Of a stretch of 64,000 bases of DNA, positions 9,027-17,639 are shown piece after piece. The stretch's first letter is position 1. Every line of letters begins with the position of its first letter. The translations under genes and the position numbers were made by a program. The stretch is from Saccharopolyspora oryzae (GTDB lineage: Bacteria > Actinomycetota > Actinomycetes > Mycobacteriales > Pseudonocardiaceae): assembly GCF_027853915.1 (NCBI RefSeq), contig NZ_JAQGLA010000004.1:142959-206958 (forward strand), in the 5' to 3' direction. The notes beneath the pieces are model-generated. The model did no database searches. It was given only the letters and a program-made list of their open reading frames with translations, and was not told where the DNA came from.

Positions 9027-9769
9027 TCAGGTCGGACCGGCGGCCCAGGCGATGGCGGCGTCGAGGTCGTCGTAGCCGAAGCTGGTCACCTCCGCTTGCA
9101 CGAAGTGGTTCACCAGGTGCGGGGGAGCCCGGCGAGCTTGCTGTCCGCGACCAGCGCCACGCGCTTGACGCTGCGGTGGTGGTCGCGGACGAAGCGGATG
9201 TGCCGGATCAGGCCGGTGATGTTCTCCCAGCCGGGGAACTCCCGGACGTGGACCACCAGCCCGGGCAGGTCGCGGTGCTGCTCCAGCCAGGAGTCGGCCG
9301 TGTGCGCCAGGGCTTCGAAGTCGGGTGCGCGGAGCGGTTCTTCGACCTCCACCACGAGCACGCCGGACTCGGGGATGATGTGGTGCGACACGCCCGGTCC
9401 TTCTGGCAGCGACGTCAACCACTCGACGGCCGCGTCCCGGTCGTCGTTGCTGAAGATCCGCACCGGGCAGGGCAGCAGGAAGCTCGCCAGGCGGGTCGAT
9501 TCGGCGATCCACCGGATGTCGGTGACGACCGCGCAGCCCTCGATCAGCCGGATGAACCCCCACCCGACCTTCGCGTCCTCCCACGCCGCGCCGGCGGTGA
9601 AGCCCTGGAACTCCGGGCCGACCTGGTACAGCAGCCGAATGCGCCGGTCGTCCCGGCGCGCGGCGTCGAAGAGCGGTTCGAGGACCGTTTCGTAGTCCTC
9701 CTTCGACAGCTTGCCCACGGCCTTGACCGCATCGATCTCCGCGGGCACGTCGGCGATCTTCTCGAGCAT
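9027..9769 (-). pseudogene. SpoIIAA-like (STAS-fold) tandem protein, C-terminus frameshifted
   Basis: The open frame 9110-9769 encodes 219 residues in two similar halves: MLEKIADVPAEIDAVKAVGK...LLYQVGPEFQGF and a second unit ending GLVVHVREFPGWENITGL...ALVADSKLAGL. SpoIIAA-like proteins are about 120 aa, so this is a tandem form. The second unit stops early, after SKLAGLPRTW. The missing tail (PHLVNHFVQAEVTSFGYDD...WAAGPT) is present in another frame down to 9027. The break falls at a run of five G on the plus strand (9121-9125); one more G would restore a roughly 249-residue protein. It is either a genuine decay event or a homopolymer sequencing error. Confidence 0.75.
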
Positions 9770-9845
9770 CTCGACACCCCCTCGCCACCCGAGTATTCGT
9801 CACGGCGCGGCCAGGTGCAGGAGGGATCAGCGCGAGCTGACCGGC

Positions 9846-10280
9846 TCAGTCCAGGCAGAACTCGTTTCCCTCGACGTCCTGCATCACGATGCAGGACTCC
9901 TCTTCGTCGTCGGCGGGCAGGATGCGGACGCGGGTCGCGCCGAGCGCGACCAGGCGTGCGCACTCCGCCTCGAGCTTGGCGAGGCGCTCTTCGCCCACGA
10001 GCCCGGTGCCGATACGCACGTCGAGGTGCACCCGGTTCTTGGCGACCTTGTCCTCGGGAACGCGCTGGAAGAACAGCCGCGGGCCCACACCGGTGGGGTC
10101 GCTGCAGGCGAACGCCGAATCCCGCTGCTCGGCGGGCAGCGAGCCGTTGTAGTCGTCCCAGGTGGCGAAACCCTCCGGCGGCGGGGGTGCCGCGTACCCC
10201 AGAACCTCGCACCAGAAACGAGCAACGCGCTCGGGTTCTGCGCAGTCGAAGGTGACCTGGAACTGCTTGACCGACGTCAT
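9846..10280 (-). CDS. VOC-family (glyoxalase/bleomycin-resistance fold) protein
   Basis: 144 residues, a single VOC module. It starts KQFQVTFDCAEPERVARFWCEVLGY, has the paired metal-site-like NRVHLDVRIG in the middle, and ends CIVMQDVEGNEFCLD with the typical D-x-EGNEFC closing strand of the glyoxalase_6 subgroup. The substrate is unknown; these proteins are often cytoplasmic detoxification or lyase-like enzymes. It is a lone gene with no obvious operon partner, lying 77 bp from the SpoIIAA-like gene on the same strand. Confidence 0.88.
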   Translation of the reverse strand: MTSVKQFQVTFDCAEPERVARFWCEVLGYAAPPPPEGFATWDDYNGSLPAEQRDSAFACSDPTGVGPRLFFQRVPEDKVAKNRVHLDVRIGTGLVGEERLAKLEAECARLVALGATRVRILPADDEEESCIVMQDVEGNEFCLD

Positions 10281-10430
10281 CGCTCCAGCCTAGTGGCGGG
10301 TGCTGCTCCGGTCCTCCACTGGGGTGCGCTGACCGCGAACGGAGTTTCGGTCCGGTGCAGGGGGTTTTCGCGGTGGGACACGGGGTATCCCGCTCGGGAC
10401 ATGCTGACTTACCTGGGGGATGTGATCGGG

Positions 10431-11138
10431 ATGGGGAAGTGCGCTGTGGCGGCTGTCGGTGGTGCGGTCGTGATGGCGGTGCTGGCCGCGCCCGGCGTTG
10501 CGGCGCAGGCTGTTCCGCCATCGGCGGGGCAGGTGCAGTCGTCGGGCGCGGTGGCCGCCGCGATGTCCGATCAGGACAGTTCGTTCCTGACGAAGGCCGA
10601 GCAGGTGAACCTGGCGGAGATCACCATCGGTGAGCTCGCGGTGAAGAAGGCGACCACGCCGCAGGTGCGATCGCTGGCGCAGGAGACGCTCGCCGATCAC
10701 CAGGACGCGAAGGCCAAGATGGAGGAGCTGGCGAGCCGGAAGGGCGTGACCTTGCCGACGTCGCCGAGCGCGGAGCAGCAGAGCACGGGCCACGAGCTGG
10801 AGAAGGCGTCGGGCGCTGCTTTCGACACCGCATATCTGAAGGCGCAGGTCTCCGGGCACGAGGAGGCGGCCGCGTTCACCCGCTCCGAGATCGGCTCCGG
10901 TGGGGATGCCGACGTGCAGGCCTTCGCGAAGGACTTCCTCCCGGTGGTCCTCAAACACCTGAACCACGCGCAGGAAGCGTCGAAGGCCGTGGAAGCCACG
11001 CCGAAGGGTGCGAACACCGGGACCGGCGGCTTGGCCGAGCGGATCCAGTCCAGCACCACCGGCTTGGGACTGCTGGCCGGCGGCCTGGTGATCGCCGCGG
11101 GCGCTGGGGTGGTGTTGCTGCGCCGGCGGTTCGGGTGA
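10431..11138 (+). CDS. Secreted DUF4142 protein with C-terminal membrane anchor
   Basis: 235 residues from ATG 10431 (an in-frame ATG lies at 10401). The N-terminus is a signal peptide (MGKCAVAAVGGAVVMAVLAA, cleavage near AAQA). The body is the ferritin-like four-helix DUF4142 domain: SSFLTKAEQVNLAEITIGEL, QTLADHQDAKAKMEEL and LPVVLKHLNHAQE. The C-terminus has a hydrophobic helix (LGLLAGGLVIAAGAGVVLL) followed by RRRFG, the layout of a cell-wall sorting tail, but no LPxTG precedes it. The stop overlaps the start of a class F sortase gene (GTGA), so the two are translationally coupled. Function in the envelope is unknown. Confidence 0.87.
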   Translation: MGKCAVAAVGGAVVMAVLAAPGVAAQAVPPSAGQVQSSGAVAAAMSDQDSSFLTKAEQVNLAEITIGELAVKKATTPQVRSLAQETLADHQDAKAKMEELASRKGVTLPTSPSAEQQSTGHELEKASGAAFDTAYLKAQVSGHEEAAAFTRSEIGSGGDADVQAFAKDFLPVVLKHLNHAQEASKAVEATPKGANTGTGGLAERIQSSTTGLGLLAGGLVIAAGAGVVLLRRRFG

Positions 11139-11755
11139 GCCGGTGGCGTCGTTGGACACCTGGAGCGCTGCTCGCGCTCGGACTCGTGACTGCGGCAGCG
11201 GGGCTGGGGTACTCGTTGTCCGGGCCCTCGCTGCCGCACTCGGGAACGGTGCCGCCCGCGCATTCGCCGTCCGATCCCGTTGAGAAGCGGGAAGTGCTGG
11301 AGCCGGTACCGGATGGCGAGGTGCCGCAGCGGATCAGGATGCCGTCGGTGGGAGTCGACGCGCCGGTGCAGCCGGTGCTGCTGGGGCCAGACCAGCAGTT
11401 GGACGTGCCCGAGTCGCCGGCCGTCGTCGGATGGTGGAGTGCCGGTGCTGCACCGGGATCCCGGGCGGGCACAGTGGTGCTCGCCGGGCACGTCGACACC
11501 CGCAGCGCCGGCCCGGGTGCGTTCTTCGAGGTGGCTGACCTCAATCCGGGGGAGATCGTCGAGGTCATCTCCGCCAGCCGCACCACCCGGTACCGGGTCG
11601 AGGCGCTGCGCAGCTACCCGAAGGACTTCTTGCCGATGGACGTGTTCGAACGCACCGGCCGCCCCCGCCTGGTCCTGATCACCTGCGGCGGGCGCTTCGA
11701 CGACGGCATCCGCCAGTACGAGGACAACGTCGTCGCGTACGCCGTCCCGGCATAG
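11135..11755 (+). CDS. Class F sortase
   Basis: 206 residues from GTG 11135, overlapping the DUF4142 stop. There is one N-terminal membrane segment (ALLALGLVTAAAGLGYSL), a Pro-rich linker, then the sortase barrel. Catalytic residues are visible as His in VVLAGHVDTR, Cys in LVLITCGGRF and Arg in DGIRQYEDNVV. Size and motifs match actinobacterial class F sortases, membrane-anchored transpeptidases that cut a sorting signal and join the protein to an amino nucleophile. The obvious candidate substrate is the upstream DUF4142 protein, although it lacks a canonical LPxTG. Confidence 0.9.
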   Translation: MSRWRRWTPGALLALGLVTAAAGLGYSLSGPSLPHSGTVPPAHSPSDPVEKREVLEPVPDGEVPQRIRMPSVGVDAPVQPVLLGPDQQLDVPESPAVVGWWSAGAAPGSRAGTVVLAGHVDTRSAGPGAFFEVADLNPGEIVEVISASRTTRYRVEALRSYPKDFLPMDVFERTGRPRLVLITCGGRFDDGIRQYEDNVVAYAVPA

Positions 11756-11767
11756 CGGGACCGGCGG

Positions 11768-12655
11768 TCAGTCGTCGTGGGCCGACCGCCCGGCGGCGGC
11801 GACCTCCATGATGTACTGCCCGTACGGCGATTTCGACAGCTTCTCGCCGAGGCGGTAGCAGGCGTTCTCGTCGATGAAGCCCATGCGCATCGCGATCTCC
11901 TCGATGCAGGCGATCCGCACGCCCTGGCGGTGCTCCAGGATGCGCACGTACTGGCCGGCTTCGGCCAGCGACTCGTGAGTTCCGGTGTCCAGCCAGGCGA
12001 ATCCGCGTCCGAGGTCGACCAGCCGGGCTTTCCCCCTGGCCAGGTAGTGCCGGTTGACGTCGGTGATCTCGAGCTCCCCGCGCGGTGACGGGTGCAGGTT
12101 CTTGGCGATGTCGACCACGTCGTTGTCGTAGAAGTACAGGCCGGTGACGGCCTTGTTGGAGCGCGGGCGGCTGGGCTTCTCCTCGATCGAGATCAGCCGG
12201 CCCGTCTCGTCCACCTCGCCGACGCCGTAGCGCTCGGGGTCGTGCACCGGGTACCCGAACAGCACGCAGCCGTCGACCTCGGCCGCCGTGCTCGCCAGCA
12301 GGGTCGAGAAGCCCTGGCCGTGGAAGATGTTGTCGCCCAGGATGAGCGCCACCGGATCGGCACCGATGTGCTCGGCGCCGAGCAGGAACGCGTCGGCCAG
12401 GCCGCGCGGTTCGGTCTGCTCCGCGTAGTCGATGCTCAACCCCAGTTCGCCGCCGTCGCCGAGCAGGCGGCGGAACCCGTCCAGGTCGTTCGGCGTGGAG
12501 ATCAGCAGGACCTCCCGGATGCCCGCCAGCATCAGCACCGACAGCGGGTAGTAGATCATCGGTTTGTCGTAGACCGGCAGCAGCTGCTTCGAGACGCCCA
12601 GCGTGACCGGGTGCAGCCGCGTGCCGTGACCACCCGCGAGGATGATCCCCTTCAT
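11768..12655 (-). CDS. rfbA: Glucose-1-phosphate thymidylyltransferase (deoxysugar pathway)
   Basis: 295 residues from ATG 12655. It has the nucleotide-binding signature [20 protein letters not shown], then [44 protein letters not shown] and [11 protein letters not shown], all diagnostic of RmlA. It converts glucose-1-phosphate and dTTP to dTDP-glucose, the first step toward the deoxysugar made in this cluster. The gene is convergent with the sortase gene (12 bp apart) and divergent from the SnoaL-like gene. A SARP-type heptamer array lies between at 12754-12782. This gene marks the left edge of the biosynthetic cluster. Confidence 0.95.
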   Translation of the reverse strand: MKGIILAGGHGTRLHPVTLGVSKQLLPVYDKPMIYYPLSVLMLAGIREVLLISTPNDLDGFRRLLGDGGELGLSIDYAEQTEPRGLADAFLLGAEHIGADPVALILGDNIFHGQGFSTLLASTAAEVDGCVLFGYPVHDPERYGVGEVDETGRLISIEEKPSRPRSNKAVTGLYFYDNDVVDIAKNLHPSPRGELEITDVNRHYLARGKARLVDLGRGFAWLDTGTHESLAEAGQYVRILEHRQGVRIACIEEIAMRMGFIDENACYRLGEKLSKSPYGQYIMEVAAAGRSAHDD

Positions 12656-12753
12656 CCCTGCCACCTCCGAGGTATCGGCAAGACCACGGCCAGCGTGCTG
12701 CGTCGGTGTCCACACCGGCTCGAACGGCGCTACAGGCGCGATCGCGGCGCCGT

Positions 12754-12782
12754 TCCAGGTCGTCTCAAGTGGAGTTCGAAGC
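12754..12782. promoter_or_regulatory. SARP box, three heptamers at 11-bp spacing
   Basis: TCCAGGT (12754), TCAAGTG (12765) and TCGAAGC (12776) start exactly 11 bp apart in the divergent promoter between the thymidylyltransferase and the SnoaL-like gene. Tandem heptamers of the TCGAGxx kind, one helical turn apart, are the known binding sites of ActII-ORF4/DnrI-type SARPs. The units here are partly degenerate. Confidence 0.55.
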
Positions 12783-12836
12783 CGGGCCCGCAGCGTTGGC
12801 TGGAAGCTCGAAACGACACCAGTCTCGGAGGAGAGC

Positions 12837-13280
12837 ATGACCGGATCACCCGTCCCACCCGAGCTCTACGCCGAAGTGCTGCACTTCTACGCCCGGCAGA
12901 TGCAGGCGCTCGACGGTGGTGACTTCGAGTCGTACGCGGCGACGTTCACCGCCGACGGCACGTTCAAGCACTCGCCGAAGCTGCCGGCCGCGCAGACCCG
13001 TCAGGGCATCACCGAGGCCCTGCACGAGTTCCACAAGAAGTTCGACGGCGATCCGGTGCAGCGCCGGCACTACTTCAACCACGTCGTGCTCGAGCAGCAG
13101 GAGGACGGGTCGCTGAGCTCGACCGCGTACGCGCTGGTCCTCACCACCAGGCCCGGCGGCCGGCCGGACGTGGGGCCCAGCTGCGTGGTCAACGACGTCA
13201 TCGTCCGGGACCGGGGGGCGCTGCGCCTGAAGTCCCGCGCGGTCGACCACGACCAGGAGTTCGCTGCGGTCGCGGTGTGA
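12837..13280 (+). CDS. SnoaL-like/NTF2-fold small protein
   Basis: 147 residues from ATG 12837 behind a GGAGGAG site. NTF2/SnoaL-type fold features are [35 protein letters not shown] at the N-terminus and [14 protein letters not shown] and [15 protein letters not shown] in the sheet. Related small proteins occur in aromatic polyketide clusters as cyclases, ring-opening helpers or dioxygenase-beta-like subunits; one of the ActVI-region proteins of the actinorhodin cluster is of this type. It probably assists a cyclisation or hydration step on the polyketide. It is monocistronic, ending at a strong hairpin terminator. Confidence 0.8.
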   Translation: MTGSPVPPELYAEVLHFYARQMQALDGGDFESYAATFTADGTFKHSPKLPAAQTRQGITEALHEFHKKFDGDPVQRRHYFNHVVLEQQEDGSLSSTAYALVLTTRPGGRPDVGPSCVVNDVIVRDRGALRLKSRAVDHDQEFAAVAV

Positions 13281-13283
13281 GCA

Positions 13284-13331
13284 CGACGATTCGGCTCCGG
13301 GGTGTGCGTGCGCCCCGGAGCCGAATCGTCG
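13284..13331. terminator. Bidirectional hairpin terminator
   Basis: A perfect 19-bp stem (13284-13302 with 13313-13331) and a 10-nt loop sit exactly between the convergent SnoaL-like gene and the biotin carrier protein gene. Confidence 0.85.
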
Positions 13332-13337
13332 GTGGGT

Positions 13338-13799
13338 TCAGTCGACGGGGACGACCGCCAGCAGCGGCTCGTCGTACTCCACCGGGTCGCCGTTGGCCTT
13401 CAGCACTGCGACGACCTCGCCGTGCACCTCGGACTTCACCGGGATCATCAGCTTCATCGCCTCCACGATCGCCACCTGCTGCCCGGGGCGGATCACGTCG
13501 CCCTCGCTGACGAACGGTTCGGCGCCCGGTTCCGGTGCGCGGTAGAACACCCCGACCGACGGGGCGCGGACGTGCAGGGACCGGTCGTCGGCGGGCTCGT
13601 CGGTGGGGCGGACCGGCGCGGCCGGTGGGGGAGCGGCCGCGACCGGCGCAGTCCACTCCGTTTCCACCGCCACGTCGCCGAACCGGACGCGCAGCGCCGT
13701 CGGGCTGTTCGGCAGTCCGGTCAGCATCCGGGTGACGTGCTGCTCGATTGTCGTGAGGACGGCGCCGAGCTCGTGCTCGGGCGCGGTTTTCTCCGCCAT
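13338..13799 (-). CDS. accB: Biotin carboxyl carrier protein of acetyl-CoA carboxylase
   Basis: 153 residues from ATG 13799, chosen because GGAGGTG lies 7 bp upstream; a longer frame to 13853 exists. There is an N-terminal helical part, an Ala/Pro-rich linker (APVAAAPPPAAPVRP), then the biotinyl domain SLHVRAPSVGVFYRAPEPGA ... VAIVEAMKLMIPV, where the Lys of EAMKLM is biotinylated. It supplies carboxybiotin for malonyl-CoA synthesis, with accC at 21466 and the AccD-AccA fusion at 19521. It is in a leftward pair with the ketoreductase. Confidence 0.93.
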   Translation of the reverse strand: MAEKTAPEHELGAVLTTIEQHVTRMLTGLPNSPTALRVRFGDVAVETEWTAPVAAAPPPAAPVRPTDEPADDRSLHVRAPSVGVFYRAPEPGAEPFVSEGDVIRPGQQVAIVEAMKLMIPVKSEVHGEVVAVLKANGDPVEYDEPLLAVVPVD

Positions 13800-13839
13800 G
13801 GCAACACCTCCGTCGTCGTTCGGCTGCGGGGCGGACCGG

Positions 13840-14625
13840 TCAGTAGTTGCCAAGGCCGCCGCACACGTTGAGCGCTTGCGCGGTCACCGCGGCTGCGCCG
13901 TCGCTGACGAGGTACTCCACCATCGCGGCGACCTCCTCGGGCTCGACGTAGCGGCCCAGCGGAACCCGGGTGGTGACGCGCTCGTGCGCCTCCTGCTCGG
14001 TGACGCTCCAGATCTTCGAGTAGTGCGCCCGAACCCGTTCCGCCATCGGGGTTTCCACGAATCCGGGGCAGACGGCGTTGACCGTGATCCCGGTCTTGGC
14101 CAGCTCGAGCCCGAGCGACTTGGTGAAGCCGACCACGCCGTGCTTGGACGCCGAGTAGGGCGAACCCCAGATGACGCCCTGCTTCCCACCGGTGGACGCG
14201 ATGTTGATGATCCGGCCGCGTTCCTGCGCCAGCATCCCGCCCGCGGTGAGGACCTGCTTGGTCATCAGGAAGACGCTGTTGAGGTTGGTGTTGATCACGT
14301 CGAACCAGACCTCGTCGTCGACCTCGACGGTGACGCCGCCACCGGAGCGCCCGGCGTTGTTGATCAGCACGTCGATCGGGCCGAACCGGTCGACCGCGGC
14401 GCCGACCAGTTCCGGGATCTGCGCGGGCACGCTGACGTCGCAGGTGCTGCCGTCGACCTCGAGGCCTTCCTCGGTGAGCGTCTTGATCGTCGTGGTCAGC
14501 TCCTCGGCGCGCCGAGCGCAGATGTAGACCCGCGCGCCGAGCCGGCCGAGCCTGCGGGTGATCGCCAGGCCGATCCCGCTGGTGGCCCCGGTGACGAGGG
14601 CGACGGGCTTGGTGTTGGCGGGCAT
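13840..14625 (-). CDS. Type II PKS ketoreductase (ActIII-like, C-9)
   Basis: 261 residues from ATG 14625 with GGAGGA upstream. It is an SDR with cofactor loop TGATSGIG, NNAGRSGGG, Ser in NIASTGGKQGV, and YSASKHGVVGFTKSL (Tyr-x3-Lys). The strings RSGGGVTVE, STGGKQGV and CPGFVETPMAERVR are characteristic of polyketide ketoreductases of the ActIII group. It reduces the C-9 carbonyl of the nascent octaketide using NADPH. It is divergent from KS-alpha across a 221-bp region holding two SARP boxes. Confidence 0.93.
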   Translation of the reverse strand: MPANTKPVALVTGATSGIGLAITRRLGRLGARVYICARRAEELTTTIKTLTEEGLEVDGSTCDVSVPAQIPELVGAAVDRFGPIDVLINNAGRSGGGVTVEVDDEVWFDVINTNLNSVFLMTKQVLTAGGMLAQERGRIINIASTGGKQGVIWGSPYSASKHGVVGFTKSLGLELAKTGITVNAVCPGFVETPMAERVRAHYSKIWSVTEQEAHERVTTRVPLGRYVEPEEVAAMVEYLVSDGAAAVTAQALNVCGGLGNY

Positions 14626-14680
14626 GAGTCCTCCATTGCTCGTCTGCGGTGCACTGTCGACGCAGCGTGGCGCGGCGTCG

Positions 14681-14709
14681 TCGAGACCGTCTCGAGCGCG
14701 CGTGGAGAG
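14681..14709. promoter_or_regulatory. SARP box, three heptamers at 11-bp spacing
   Basis: TCGAGAC (14681), TCGAGCG (14692) and TGGAGAG (14703) are exactly 11 bp apart, in the divergent ketoreductase/KS-alpha promoter region. The first two match the ActII-ORF4/DnrI consensus TCGAG fully. Confidence 0.7.
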
Positions 14710-14779
14710 CCGCCGGAATCCCGGTTTTCCCCTTCCTGTCAAGGAAATCCGGTGCCCGCGCCGGAGGTGCAATCCACCT

Positions 14780-14797
14780 TCGAGTCCGGTTCGAGGC
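14780..14797. promoter_or_regulatory. SARP box, two heptamers at 11-bp spacing
   Basis: TCGAGTC (14780) and TCGAGGC (14791) are 11 bp apart, about 50 bp before the KS-alpha start. A further TCGAGAC lies at 14812, off register by one base. This pair is best placed to drive the rightward PKS operon. Confidence 0.65.
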
Positions 14798-14846
14798 CCC
14801 GGCTGCACTGTTCGAGACCGAACCGGTACGGACTGGGAGGTGTCGG

Positions 14847-16115
14847 GTGGCACGGCGTGTGGTGATCACCGGTGTCGGGGTGCGCGCCCCCGGCGGGCTC
14901 GGTGCGAAGAACTTCTGGGAACTGCTGACGTCGGGGCGGACGGCCACCCGGCGGATCAGCTTCTTCGATCCGTCCCCCTACCGCTCCCAGATCGCGGCCG
15001 AGTGCGACTTCGACGCGGAGCACGAAGGGCTGTCGCCGCGCGAGATCCGCCGCATGGACCGCGCCGCCCAGTTCGCCGTGGTGTGCGCCCGGGACGCGGT
15101 CGCCGACAGCGGGCTGGAGTTCGAGCGGGTCGCGCCGGAGCGGATCGGGGTGAGCCTGGGCAGCGCGGTAGCCGCGGCGACCAGCCTGGAGCAGGAGTAC
15201 CTGGTGCTCTCCGACGCGGGCCGGGAGTGGCGGGTCGACCCGGCCTACCTGTCGGCGCACATGTTCGACTACCTCTCGCCCGGCGTGATGCCGGCCGAGG
15301 TGGCGTGGACCGTCGGTGCCGAAGGGCCGGTCGCGATGGTGTCGGACGGCTGCACGTCCGGGCTGGACTCGCTCAGCCACGCCTGCGACCTCATCGCCGA
15401 AGGCACCACCGACGTGATGGTCGCCGGCGCGGCCGACACCCCGATCACGCCGATCGTGGTGTCCTGCTTCGACGCGATCAAGGCGACCACCCCGCGCAAC
15501 GACGACCCGGAGCACGCCTCGCGGCCGTTCGACAACTCCCGCAACGGATTCGTGCTCGCTGAAGGCGCGGCGCTGTTCGTGCTGGAGGAGCTGGAGCACG
15601 CCCGGGCCCGCGGGGCGCACGTCTACGCCGAGATCTCCGGGTACGCGACGCGGCTCAACGCCTACCACATGACGGGCCTGAAGGCCGACGGCCGCGAGAT
15701 GGCCGAAGCGATCCGGGTGGCGGTGGACCGGGCGCGGATCGATCCGAGCGCCATCGACTACATCAACGCGCACGGCTCCGGCACCAAGCAGAACGACCGC
15801 CACGAGACCGCAGCGTTCAAGCGCAGCCTGGGCGAGCACGCCTACCGGACCCCGGTCAGCTCGATCAAGTCGATGGTCGGGCACTCCCTCGGCGCGATCG
15901 GATCGATCGAGGTCGCGGCGTGCGCGCTGGCCATCGAGCACGGCGTCGTGCCGCCGACGGCGAACCTGCGCGAAGCCGACCCCGAATGCGACCTGGACTA
16001 CGTGCCGCTGGTCGCCCGCGAGCAGCAGGTGGACACCGTGCTCAGCGTCGGCAGCGGGTTCGGTGGTTTCCAGAGCGCGATGGTGCTGCGCCGATTGGGA
16101 GGGACGAACTCATGA
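14847..16115 (+). CDS. Type II PKS ketosynthase alpha subunit (KS-alpha)
   Basis: 422 residues from GTG 14847, with GGGAGG just upstream. The active-site Cys is residue 169 in [11 protein letters not shown]. The other KS residues are His in [13 protein letters not shown], and [11 protein letters not shown]. Size and sequence ([25 protein letters not shown]) match KS-alpha of type II systems. With the CLF it condenses malonyl-ACP units into a poly-beta-ketone. The stop overlaps the CLF start (ATGA), the normal coupling for the obligate heterodimer. No KSIII or dedicated acyltransferase is seen nearby, suggesting an acetate starter and shared malonyl-CoA:ACP transferase. Confidence 0.97.
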   Translation: MARRVVITGVGVRAPGGLGAKNFWELLTSGRTATRRISFFDPSPYRSQIAAECDFDAEHEGLSPREIRRMDRAAQFAVVCARDAVADSGLEFERVAPERIGVSLGSAVAAATSLEQEYLVLSDAGREWRVDPAYLSAHMFDYLSPGVMPAEVAWTVGAEGPVAMVSDGCTSGLDSLSHACDLIAEGTTDVMVAGAADTPITPIVVSCFDAIKATTPRNDDPEHASRPFDNSRNGFVLAEGAALFVLEELEHARARGAHVYAEISGYATRLNAYHMTGLKADGREMAEAIRVAVDRARIDPSAIDYINAHGSGTKQNDRHETAAFKRSLGEHAYRTPVSSIKSMVGHSLGAIGSIEVAACALAIEHGVVPPTANLREADPECDLDYVPLVAREQQVDTVLSVGSGFGGFQSAMVLRRLGGTNS

Positions 16116-17326
16116 GCACGTGGGTGACCGGCATGGGAGTGGTCGCGCCGAACGGACTCGGCGTCGACGACTACTGGGCGGCGACGGTGAAGGGGCGCCA
16201 CGGGATCAGCAGGCTCAGCCGGTTCGACCCGACCGGCTACCCGGCGCAGCTGGCGGGCCAGGTGCTGGACTTCGAGGCCGCCGACCACCTGCCGAAGCGG
16301 CTGCTGCCGCAGACCGACGTCTCGACCCGGTTCGCGATCGCGGCGGCGGACTGGGCGCTGGCGGACGCGGGCGTGGACCCCGCGGAGCTGGCCGAGTACG
16401 GCACCGGCGTGATCACCTCGAACGCCACCGGTGGTTTCGAGTTCACCCACCGGGAGTTCCAGAAGCTGTGGGCGCAGGGCCCCGAGTTCGTCAGCGTCTA
16501 CGAGTCGTTCGCCTGGTTCTACGCGGTGAACACCGGCCAGATCTCGATCCGGCACGGGCTGCGGGGCCCGGGGGCGGTGCTGGTCGCGGAGCAGGCCGGC
16601 GGTCTGGACGCGGTCGGGCACGCGCGGCGCGCGGTTCGCGGCGGAACGCCGATGGTGGTCACCGGGGGTGTCGACTCGTCCTTCGACCCGTGGGGCTGGG
16701 TCTCGCACCTGGCCAGCGGCCGGATCAGCACGGCCACCGATCCGCAGCGGGCGTACCTGCCGTTCGACGTGGCGGCCAACGGCTACGTGCCGGGCGAGGG
16801 CGGGGCGATCCTCCTCCTCGAGGACGCGGGATCGGCCCGTTCGCGCGGTGCCACCGGCTACGGCGAGGTCCTCGGCTACGCCGCGACCTTCGATCCCGCG
16901 CCGAGATCCGAGCGGCCGCCCGCGCTGCGGCGGGCGATCGAGCTGGCGCTGGCCGACGCCGGTCTGCGGCCGGACCAGGTCGACGTCGTGTTCGCCGACG
17001 CCTCGGGCGTCGCCGAGCTGGACGCGATCGAGGCCGAGGCGATCCGCGGTGCGTTCGGCCCGCACGCGGTCCCGGTGACCGCGCCGAAGACGCTGACCGG
17101 GCGCCTCTACTCCGGTGGCGGCCCGCTCGACCTGGTGGCCGCGCTGCTGACCATCCGCGACGGCGTGATCCCGCCGATCGCGCACACCGCCGAACCGGTG
17201 CCCGACCACCAGCTCGACCTGGTCACCGCAGCCCCCAGGTACCAGCAGGTCGAGACGGCGCTGGTGCTAGCGCGAGGCAAGTGGGGCTTCAACTCGGCCA
17301 TCGTCGTCCGAAGCATCGATTCCTGA
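16112..17326 (+). CDS. Type II PKS chain length factor (KS-beta)
   Basis: 404 residues, start overlapping the KS-alpha stop. It is a KS fold in which the catalytic Cys is replaced by Gln161 ([10 protein letters not shown]), the standard CLF hallmark. It also has [20 protein letters not shown] at the start and [16 protein letters not shown] near the end. It sets chain length in the heterodimer. Gatekeeper residues cannot be read reliably without alignment; an octaketide is inferred from the tailoring genes, not from this subunit. Confidence 0.96.
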   Translation: MSTWVTGMGVVAPNGLGVDDYWAATVKGRHGISRLSRFDPTGYPAQLAGQVLDFEAADHLPKRLLPQTDVSTRFAIAAADWALADAGVDPAELAEYGTGVITSNATGGFEFTHREFQKLWAQGPEFVSVYESFAWFYAVNTGQISIRHGLRGPGAVLVAEQAGGLDAVGHARRAVRGGTPMVVTGGVDSSFDPWGWVSHLASGRISTATDPQRAYLPFDVAANGYVPGEGGAILLLEDAGSARSRGATGYGEVLGYAATFDPAPRSERPPALRRAIELALADAGLRPDQVDVVFADASGVAELDAIEAEAIRGAFGPHAVPVTAPKTLTGRLYSGGGPLDLVAALLTIRDGVIPPIAHTAEPVPDHQLDLVTAAPRYQQVETALVLARGKWGFNSAIVVRSIDS

Positions 17327-17355
17327 ACCAGGACAACAGGATTGGGGAGTTCACC

Positions 17356-17613
17356 ATGGGCAAGATGACCATCGACGACCTGCGCCGCATCCTCGTGGAG
17401 TGCGCGGGCGAGGACGAGGCCACCGAGCTCGGCGCCGACGCCATCGACACCGACTTCGACGACCTCGGCTACGACTCGCTGGCGCTGATGGAGACCGCGG
17501 CGCGCATCCGGCAGGAGCTGGGCGTGGTCATCCCGGACGACCAGGTCGTCGAACTGCGCACGCCCCGCCAGGTGCTGGACGCGGTGAACGGCGCCGCCGT
17601 CGAGACCGCCTGA
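17356..17613 (+). CDS. Type II PKS acyl carrier protein
   Basis: 85 residues from ATG 17356. It starts MGKMTIDDLRRILVECAG, with the phosphopantetheine serine Ser41 in DLGYDSLALMETAARI. Length and the DLGYDSLALME motif are typical of PKS ACPs. It lies between the CLF and the aromatase, 29 bp after the CLF stop, in the PKS operon. Confidence 0.97.
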   Translation: MGKMTIDDLRRILVECAGEDEATELGADAIDTDFDDLGYDSLALMETAARIRQELGVVIPDDQVVELRTPRQVLDAVNGAAVETA

Positions 17614-17639
17614 ACCGCTCACCGAACCAGGAGGTCGTG

